Shown here: positions 7,533-12,236 of the stretch, piece by piece
Layout of the letters: the number at the start of each line of letters is the position of its first letter
Position numbering within the stretch: position 1 is the first letter of the stretch
Origin: Gammaproteobacteria bacterium
GTDB lineage: Bacteria > Pseudomonadota > Gammaproteobacteria > Tenderiales > Tenderiaceae
Assembly (NCBI GenBank): GCA_024276775.1
Contig: JAJRWO010000219.1
Span: 1 to 12,236 of the forward strand
Direction: 5' to 3'
DNA length: 12,236 nucleotides
The notes under the pieces: generated by a model
Database searches by the model: none
Told to the model about the DNA's origin: nothing
Seen by the model: the letters and a program-made list of their open reading frames with translations, nothing else
Program-made: the position numbers and the translations under genes

Positions 7533-8455
7533 TGAGCATCACCCAACCTGATTGACTTGCCAATGCTTGTCACCGTCACCTCAGGCACATCACCCACCAC
7601 TGTAATTTGATAACCCGCGTAAACATTGCCAAAAGCACTCACAGCGCCCATCCGCGAAACCCCCTCAAAAGCCTCGCCGTCAGACTTTGTTCGCTCTATA
7701 AAGACAGAAACGGATGCCATACCATCGCTATAAACACTGTGGTCAAAGCCTTTATTAGGGCTGTTTGCATAGGCATCCAGCAAAACAAATCCCTTGGGTA
7801 AGTTTTCAACTATCCAACTGACTTTCGGCGTCATCGATTCAATGTTAGTGACCGGGGCGGGCATAGAAAAGCTATTGTCAACGTCTATGGCATCAGCGAC
7901 TTGTTCTGGCGACAACAATTCCAGTGAAGTGAACATTACCTGCTGAATCACATCACCCTTCTGATTCAATAAATCAGATTTAAGCAATAGCACCGTCGCC
8001 TGGTCCAGCCAGAGACGATAACCATAACGATATTCATCCCTGGGCAACACCGACACCACCTGCGTAATACGCCCCGCAGCACGATCATTGCCCAGCAGTT
8101 GGAGGCTGTAATAATGATCAATGCTTGCAAACTGGTGGCTGCCATCTGCCCTAACCGGCGGAGTGAAACGCAGCTCACTGCGCTTCTCTCCCGTTAGCGT
8201 CTCAAGCATCTCCCGGGTCCCTTGCTCATCAGCCACATGAGTCACCTTCATGGCCGCCAGATCATCGGCGCGACGATAAATAAAAACCCCTTGGTAATTT
8301 TGTTGCTGTAGAGCGGCGGACATTCGCTCCAACCACTGCAAAGGCGAAACAGGTTCAGGCTCAGATGCACTCGCACAAACAGTGAAAAACAGTGCCAGCA
8401 ACGCAGTACAAAAACGGTTCAACACCTTAAAATTTGCTTGATTAACAACCACCAT
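7529..8455 (-). CDS. rseB: Periplasmic sigma-E regulator RseB/MucB
   Basis: RseB/MucB binds the periplasmic part of the anti-sigma factor RseA/MucA, shields it from site-1 proteolysis, and releases it on sensing mislocalised lipopolysaccharide or lipoprotein. The 308 residues are close to E. coli RseB (318). A signal peptide at about 1-31 has a hydrophobic core FCTALLALFFTVCASA and a likely cut before SEPEP. The LolA-like large domain begins with PLQWLERMSAALQQQNYQGVFIYRR. The small C-terminal domain, from about 205, carries PKGFVLLDAY and the closing GYQITVVGDVPEVTV. It lies 31 bases after rseA and overlaps rseC by four bases. A five-codon frame (8473-8456) ends directly at its ATG. Both rseB and mucB are used as names. 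Confidence 0.94.
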   Translation of the reverse strand: MVVVNQANFKVLNRFCTALLALFFTVCASASEPEPVSPLQWLERMSAALQQQNYQGVFIYRRADDLAAMKVTHVADEQGTREMLETLTGEKRSELRFTPPVRADGSHQFASIDHYYSLQLLGNDRAAGRITQVVSVLPRDEYRYGYRLWLDQATVLLLKSDLLNQKGDVIQQVMFTSLELLSPEQVADAIDVDNSFSMPAPVTNIESMTPKVSWIVENLPKGFVLLDAYANSPNKGFDHSVYSDGMASVSVFIERTKSDGEAFEGVSRMGAVSAFGNVYAGYQITVVGDVPEVTVTSIGKSIRLGDAQ

Positions 8456-8486
8456 CTATAAAGGAACCCGCATGACAATAAAAACC

Positions 8487-9113
8487 TTAATCACTATTGA
8501 TTGGGCGGCTAACCACCAAACGTGCCTGGGGGATTACCACGGGTCGTACCGCACCGGCCACATTGCGGTGACTATAAAGATAATTATTCAGCTTGGACTC
8601 AAGTGCAGGTTTACTGGTATTCCACTGCTGGCCCTGTACAGTCTGAACCCCCGCTTGAAAACTTGGGTGAGATGCAAATTGCTGGACAGGTGGCACAACA
8701 ATGCTTGCTGCACTGGCCAATCGCGCACTGCCTGCCCGCTCATCAACGGCAATCATACCCACGCCAATATAGGCCACCATAGCGACCGACGCGGCAAGGG
8801 CAAAGCCGGTAAAAGGGTTGGCAATCGGGTGGCGGCGCTTGGCAGCACGTTTCACTTTTGGTTTAAGCATGGTTACCTCAGCCACTGCCAAGTCTTCGTT
8901 AGCAATCGCCCGGCTAACATTTTTAACAAAATTGCGATTCAAAGTCGATGGCAGGTTGTTTCTCAGCGCATCGCCAATAATATGATACTGCTCCCAGCAA
9001 TCACGTTGCTCAGGGGTGTCGCGCATTTCACGCAAAGATCGCTGCATTTCCTGCGCATCGATCTCACCATCCATTAATGCCGAAATATCTTCTTTCATAG
9101 TTGTTTCCGCCAT
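8487..9113 (-). CDS. rseA: Anti-sigma-E factor RseA/MucA
   Basis: This single-pass membrane anti-sigma factor holds the sigma-E-type factor inactive until stepwise proteolysis by DegS/AlgW and RseP/MucP frees it. The cytoplasmic N-terminal domain, KEDISALMDGEIDAQE to about residue 75, matches the RseA/MucA sigma-binding domain, including the conserved tryptophan region CWEQYHIIGDAL. A basic stretch KVKRAAKRR at 86-94 leads into one transmembrane helix at about 102-122, giving an N-in topology. The periplasmic part ends with the MucA-like LNNYLYSHRNVAG near 175-187. It is 208 residues, longer toward the C terminus than some MucA proteins (about 194). A start at M6 (9098) is possible and has GGA eight bases upstream; 9113 has AGGT unusually close. 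It follows rpoE by 26 bases. Confidence 0.93.
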   Translation of the reverse strand: MAETTMKEDISALMDGEIDAQEMQRSLREMRDTPEQRDCWEQYHIIGDALRNNLPSTLNRNFVKNVSRAIANEDLAVAEVTMLKPKVKRAAKRRHPIANPFTGFALAASVAMVAYIGVGMIAVDERAGSARLASAASIVVPPVQQFASHPSFQAGVQTVQGQQWNTSKPALESKLNNYLYSHRNVAGAVRPVVIPQARLVVSRPINSD

Positions 9114-9139
9114 GTACCTGTCTAAACTTGGATATTATT

Positions 9140-9712
9140 TTACAACAATGGTTCCAATTGTTTCTGAATTGCTTCACGCGCCCTAAAAATACGCGATCTT
9201 ACCGTACCAATAGGACAACCCATGGCTTCTGCAATCTCATCGTAACTCAGACCTTCCAGCTCACGCAGTGTAATCGCTGTCCGTAGATCCTCGGGTAGCT
9301 TTTGCATTGTCTCCACTATGACCCGCTCAACTTCGCTCTTTTGCATCAAGCCTTCAGGCGTTTCAAAATTCTTAAGATCATCATAACAGCCATATTGCTC
9401 CGCATCCTGAACATCAACATCTCTCCTGGGTGGCCTACGCCCTTGAGCCACCAGGTGGTTTTTTGCCGTGTTAATGGCTATTCGATACAGCCAGGTGTAG
9501 AAAGCACTGTCGCCCCTAAAATTCGGCAACGCCCGATAAGCCTTGATAAAGGCCTCTTGTGCCACATCATAAACTTCCGCCGAATCATAGACATAGCGCG
9601 AGATGAGATTAATTACCCGATTTTGGTACTTAAGCACCAACAAATCAAAGGCTGCCTTATCCCCTGCCTGAACACGTTCCACTAACGCCTGATCCGCTTT
9701 ATAATCAGCCAT
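9140..9712 (-). CDS. rpoE: RNA polymerase sigma-E factor (RpoE/AlgU)
   Basis: This extracytoplasmic-function sigma factor directs the envelope-stress regulon. I start it at ATG 9712 (190 residues; E. coli 191), because GGA lies eight bases upstream and the product then begins MADYKADQALVERVQ, like known RpoE. The ATG at 9721 has no ribosome binding site. Region 2 at about 18-90 includes the -10-recognition segment DVAQEAFIKAYRAL and FRGDSAFYTWLYRIAINTA. Region 4 at about 130-185 contains LPEDLRTAITLRELEGLSY and the helix-turn-helix GCPIGTVRSRIFRAREA. It heads the operon with its anti-sigma factor next. A sigma-E-like promoter upstream implies positive autoregulation. In Pseudomonas the same protein is named AlgU/AlgT. 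Confidence 0.97.
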   Translation of the reverse strand: MADYKADQALVERVQAGDKAAFDLLVLKYQNRVINLISRYVYDSAEVYDVAQEAFIKAYRALPNFRGDSAFYTWLYRIAINTAKNHLVAQGRRPPRRDVDVQDAEQYGCYDDLKNFETPEGLMQKSEVERVIVETMQKLPEDLRTAITLRELEGLSYDEIAEAMGCPIGTVRSRIFRAREAIQKQLEPLL

Positions 9713-9758
9713 GCAGATCATCCATACTGTTATTATTAGTCTTCATTATTTGCTAACG

Positions 9759-9786
9759 AATAGACCGCGCAATCCTCCCAAGGTTC
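9759..9786 (-). promoter_or_regulatory. Putative sigma-E-type autoregulatory promoter of rpoE
   Basis: On the minus strand, GAACCT at 9786-9781 is followed after exactly 16 bases by TCTATT at 9764-9759. This agrees with the known sigma-E/AlgU consensus (GAACTT, 16-17 bases, TCTGA) at five of six and about four of five positions. The predicted start, near 9752, leaves a leader of about 40 bases before ATG 9712. An autoregulated promoter in this place is established for rpoE/algU loci in other gammaproteobacteria. The sequence match is direct; activity is inferred. Confidence 0.65.
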
Positions 9787-9788
9787 AG

Positions 9789-9817
9789 TTCAGCAGAAAA
9801 AAGGCATATTATATAAT
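9789..9817 (+). promoter_or_regulatory. Putative nadB promoter with palindromic TATAAT
   Basis: A perfect TATAAT at 9812-9817 lies 17 bases after TTCAGC at 9789-9794, a weak -35 (3 of 6). Transcription would begin near 9824, about 35 bases before the nadB ATG. The -10 is inside ATTATATAAT (9810-9819... centre 9814), which is its own reverse complement, so the same box also reads TATAAT on the minus strand toward rpoE. The weak -35 and AT-rich leader make this a moderate call. Confidence 0.4.
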
Positions 9818-9858
9818 GAGTACTTAAAAATATTTATACTTATTGCATTCTAACTAAT

Positions 9859-11475
9859 ATGACACAATCACAATATGACGCCATCATTATTGGCGGTGGA
9901 GCTGCCGGCCTAAGCTTGGCCTTACATTTGGCCAGCAGAGCAAAAATCGCTGTCGTCACCAAGGGGGCGCTACGCGAAGGCGCTACTTATTATGCCCAAG
10001 GGGGCATATCTGCAGTATTGGATGCCAAGGACTCGGTTGAGTCACACATAGAAGATACCCAGCAGGCGGGAGCGGGCCTATGCGACCCTGATGTGGTGCG
10101 CTACACCGTTGAACATGGCCGTGAGGCCATTGATTGGCTAGTGGAATGCGGCGTCGATTTTGATCGCCAAACTCATGCCGATGGTCGCTATGATTTCCAC
10201 CTGACCCGTGAAGGCGGGCACAGCCACCGGCGTGTATTGCATGCGGCTGATGCCACTGGCAAAGAAATTCAAAACAGCCTTGTCAGCCAGCTCAAAAGCC
10301 ACGCCAATATTGATGTTTTGGAAAATCATATCGCCGTCGATCTCATCACAGATGAAAACAGTCGCAACCAGGGCTGTTATGTATTAAACAGACACAACCA
10401 GCAAGTCATCACCCTCGCCAGCCGTTTTACCGTGCTCGCCACTGGCGGTGCTGGCAAGGTATATCTCTATACCAGTAATCCGGATGTCTCCACTGGCGAT
10501 GGCATTGCCATGGCTTGGCGCGCCGGTTGCCGAGTCGCCAACATGGAGTTGGTGCAATTCCACCCTACCTGTCTTTATCACCCCAAAGCAAAATCATTCT
10601 TGATCACCGAAGCTCTCCGCGGTGAAGGCGGTATTCTTAAACTCCCGGACGGCACACGTTTCATGCCCAGTTTTCATCCCGATGCCGAACTGGCACCGCG
10701 TGATATCGTCGCCCGCGCCATCGATCATGAAATGAAGCGCCTGGGTATCGATTGTGTTTATCTTGACATTAGCCATCAAGCAGCTGACTTCATTCGCGCT
10801 CATTTCCCCAACGTCTACACCCAGTGCCTAGCGTTCGGCATCGACATTACCCAAGAGCCTATCCCCGTTGTGCCAGCAGCGCATTACACCTGCGGCGGTG
10901 TCATGACTAATATGCACGGCCAAACCGACATAGCCAACCTTTACGCCATTGGCGAAACCGCCTTTACCGGACTGCATGGTGCCAACCGCATGGCTAGCAA
11001 CTCCCTGCTCGAATGCCTGGTATTCGCCAAAGCCGCCGGGCAAAATATTACCAAACACCTTAATGAGACATACATCTGCCCCAACCTGCCTGAGTGGGAT
11101 GCCAGCCGGGTGACCCAATCAGCTGAAGAAATCGTCATTGCCCATGATTGGGACGAGCTACGTCGTGTCATGTGGAGTTATGTTGGCATTGTTCGTAGCG
11201 ACAAACGCCTGCAACGCGCATATAAACGAATACAGGTACTGCAAAAAGAGATTACCGAATACTATGCCAGCCATACCATCAATAATGATTCACTGGAACT
11301 GCGTAACCTGGTGCTTGTTGCAGAGTTAATCGTACGCTCTGCCATACAACGTAAAGAAAGCCGTGGCTTGCACTACACACTGGACTACCCAACCATGGAC
11401 AATAACAAACGACACAACACTATTTTGACACCCGAAAACACTCCATTCACTTCAATAGCCAACAAAACCGATTAA
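9859..11475 (+). CDS. nadB: L-aspartate oxidase
   Basis: NadB is the cytoplasmic FAD enzyme that oxidises L-aspartate to iminoaspartate, which NadA condenses with dihydroxyacetone phosphate to quinolinate in de novo NAD synthesis. The 538 residues match the family (E. coli 540). The N-terminal Rossmann FAD site is GGGAAGL at 12-18, followed by EGATYYAQGGISAVL at 40-54. Active-site residues of the succinate dehydrogenase/fumarate reductase superfamily are visible: E118 in TREGG, H235 in QFHPT, R281 in APRD and H342 in AAHYTCGG. GLHGANRMASNSLLECLVF at 371-389 is the second FAD contact. A helical C-terminal domain follows. The ATG at 9859 has no clear Shine-Dalgarno site, but the family start matches. 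It is divergent from rpoE, and its stop interlocks with the convergent gene. No nadA or nadC is in view. Confidence 0.97.
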   Translation: MTQSQYDAIIIGGGAAGLSLALHLASRAKIAVVTKGALREGATYYAQGGISAVLDAKDSVESHIEDTQQAGAGLCDPDVVRYTVEHGREAIDWLVECGVDFDRQTHADGRYDFHLTREGGHSHRRVLHAADATGKEIQNSLVSQLKSHANIDVLENHIAVDLITDENSRNQGCYVLNRHNQQVITLASRFTVLATGGAGKVYLYTSNPDVSTGDGIAMAWRAGCRVANMELVQFHPTCLYHPKAKSFLITEALRGEGGILKLPDGTRFMPSFHPDAELAPRDIVARAIDHEMKRLGIDCVYLDISHQAADFIRAHFPNVYTQCLAFGIDITQEPIPVVPAAHYTCGGVMTNMHGQTDIANLYAIGETAFTGLHGANRMASNSLLECLVFAKAAGQNITKHLNETYICPNLPEWDASRVTQSAEEIVIAHDWDELRRVMWSYVGIVRSDKRLQRAYKRIQVLQKEITEYYASHTINNDSLELRNLVLVAELIVRSAIQRKESRGLHYTLDYPTMDNNKRHNTILTPENTPFTSIANKTD

Positions 11476-12023
11476 GGATAACGCTGTTTCAGACCAGTCA
11501 ACCACAACATCACCTGTTCTTTATTGACCTCACTCATACTGAGATAATGCTGATAATATTTAATTGCCGTCACAGGCTGTTGTAGATAAAGATCATACAA
11601 AATGGCCAGATTCAAAACCGGATCGGTATAGCCAGCAGCCTTATCAATGGCTTGCAGATAGGCTGACTCGGCATCCTTAAAGCGTCCCACAGAACGATAA
11701 AAAATAGCAGCGCTATTATAAATTTTGGCACTGTCTGGTCGTAATTGAATGGCCCTATCAAAAGCTGCCGCCGCTTCTTTTGTCAAACTCTGGCGTTGAT
11801 ACAACAAACCAAGATTGGCATACGGCCCCGCCAGCCCTGGGTAATTCGCTATCATTTCCGAAAACAAACTAATCGCTTTCTCATCCTCTCCAGCCTGCAT
11901 AACAGTCACCGCCGTTAGATAATCATCTTCGGCCACGATGCCCTTTTTTTGCTTGGGCAAGGCAGTACAAGCGGCCAGAATCAGCACCAGAAATAAGCAT
12001 AAAATCCGCTTAATGCAAATCAT
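11472..12023 (-). CDS. TPR-repeat lipoprotein
   Basis: This is a predicted lipoprotein made almost entirely of tetratricopeptide repeats, a protein-interaction fold; its partner is unknown. I start it at ATG 12023 (183 residues) because GAGG lies six bases upstream, and the product then opens with a lipoprotein signal: basic start, hydrophobic core LCLFLVLILAAC and lipobox LAAC with C19. A longer frame starting at 12089 would bury the signal sequence. About four TPR-like units span residues 32-165, for example AYLQAI and NLGLLYQRQSLTKEAAAAFD-type helices. Residue +2 after the cysteine is Thr, not Asp, so outer-membrane sorting is expected by the E. coli rule. It overlaps the upstream gene by 14 bases and is translationally coupled. 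Small TPR lipoproteins can accompany TonB/ExbBD or secretion clusters, but that is unproven here. Confidence 0.85.
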   Translation of the reverse strand: MICIKRILCLFLVLILAACTALPKQKKGIVAEDDYLTAVTVMQAGEDEKAISLFSEMIANYPGLAGPYANLGLLYQRQSLTKEAAAAFDRAIQLRPDSAKIYNSAAIFYRSVGRFKDAESAYLQAIDKAAGYTDPVLNLAILYDLYLQQPVTAIKYYQHYLSMSEVNKEQVMLWLTGLKQRYP

Positions 12024-12236
12024 CAACCACCTCAATGAGCAATTCCTGCTTAGCATATTTTGCTGGCAATAGCGTTGCCAGAATATCAAACGATTTTGCT
12101 ACCCAGTCGTTATACACCCCTTCCCCAACACTGGCAGCATTCGTTTCAAGGAACTTGATCGCTTGTTCTTCAAACGGATAAGCTTGTTCCTCAAGCATCA
12201 TCTCATACTGCTCCATCTCTTCATCATCAAATCCAG
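12010..12236 (-). CDS. Unrecognised protein, C-terminal 74 residues only
   Basis: The frame is open from the right edge to a TAA at 12012-12010, so only the end of a longer gene is visible. ATG codons near 12216 are probably internal, since GFDDEE precedes them in frame. The visible part is acidic and helical, with no membrane segment or cysteine: EEMEQYEMMLEEQAYPFEEQ, then VYNDWVAKSFDILATLLPAKYAKQE. The alternating helices would suit the end of a TPR or other helical-repeat protein, which would match its coupled neighbour, but I cannot assign a family. Its last 14 bases overlap the TPR lipoprotein start, so the two are one operon. Confidence 0.65.
   Translation of the reverse strand, partial: GFDDEEMEQYEMMLEEQAYPFEEQAIKFLETNAASVGEGVYNDWVAKSFDILATLLPAKYAKQELLIEVVDDLH

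Noticed and set aside
8472..9077. 201-codon open frame on the plus strand opposite rseA
   Set aside because: It is fully antisense to a convincing rseA gene, lacks recognisable motifs, and its composition is what a complement of coding sequence gives.
9302..9685. 127-codon plus-strand frame opposite rpoE
   Set aside because: It is a shadow of the highly conserved rpoE coding sequence, with no ribosome binding site or family resemblance.
9835..9840. TATACT as an alternative nadB -10 box
   Set aside because: The only 17-base-spaced upstream hexamer is the TATAAT box itself, a poor -35, and the leader would be very short.
9713..9858. Riboswitch, or NadR-type operator (TGTTTA-N6-TAAACA), upstream of nadB
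   Set aside because: No such inverted repeat and no convincing structured leader is visible in this short AT-rich gap.

Overview
The window is an ordinary-looking chromosomal core locus of a non-enteric gammaproteobacterium. It carries the widely conserved cluster rpoE(algU)-rseA(mucA)-rseB(mucB)-rseC-mucD, then lepA-lepB-DUF4845-rnc-era-recO, with nadB divergent from rpoE. An HtrA-type mucD gene inside the sigma-factor operon, and a DUF4845 gene between lepB and rnc, resemble Pseudomonas and its relatives more than Escherichia coli. Base composition looks moderate and even, with no sign of mobile DNA, tRNA, rRNA or CRISPR. Species cannot be named from this window.

Layout, following transcription on the minus strand: (1) The divergent control region 9713-9858 holds a good candidate sigma-E-type promoter for rpoE, GAACCT-N16-TCTATT, and a palindromic TATAAT box that may serve nadB. 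(2) The envelope-stress operon runs from rpoE (9712) to mucD (5553): extracytoplasmic sigma factor, membrane anti-sigma factor, periplasmic anti-sigma partner, RseC membrane protein and periplasmic Do-like protease. It ends at a strong intrinsic terminator at 5502-5530. (3) A housekeeping operon starts at a plausible sigma-70-type promoter (5472-5500): lepA and lepB (ATGA overlap), a small DUF4845 membrane protein, rnc with a forced TTG start, era, and recO, whose last codons lie past the left edge.

On the plus strand, nadB (9859-11475) encodes L-aspartate oxidase, the first enzyme of de novo NAD synthesis. Its stop codon interlocks with that of a convergent TPR lipoprotein gene (11472-12023, minus). 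That gene overlaps the 3' end of an unrecognised gene running off the right edge.

Several starts given here are shorter than the longest open frame because Shine-Dalgarno sites, signal peptides or family length favour them: mucD 7004, rpoE 9712, DUF4845 2766 and the TPR lipoprotein 12023. I found no clearly undescribed system. The points most worth checking are unusual substitutions around the MucD catalytic fold, a prepilin-like N terminus on the DUF4845 protein, paired hairpins at the recO start, and the overlapping divergent promoters at nadB/rpoE.
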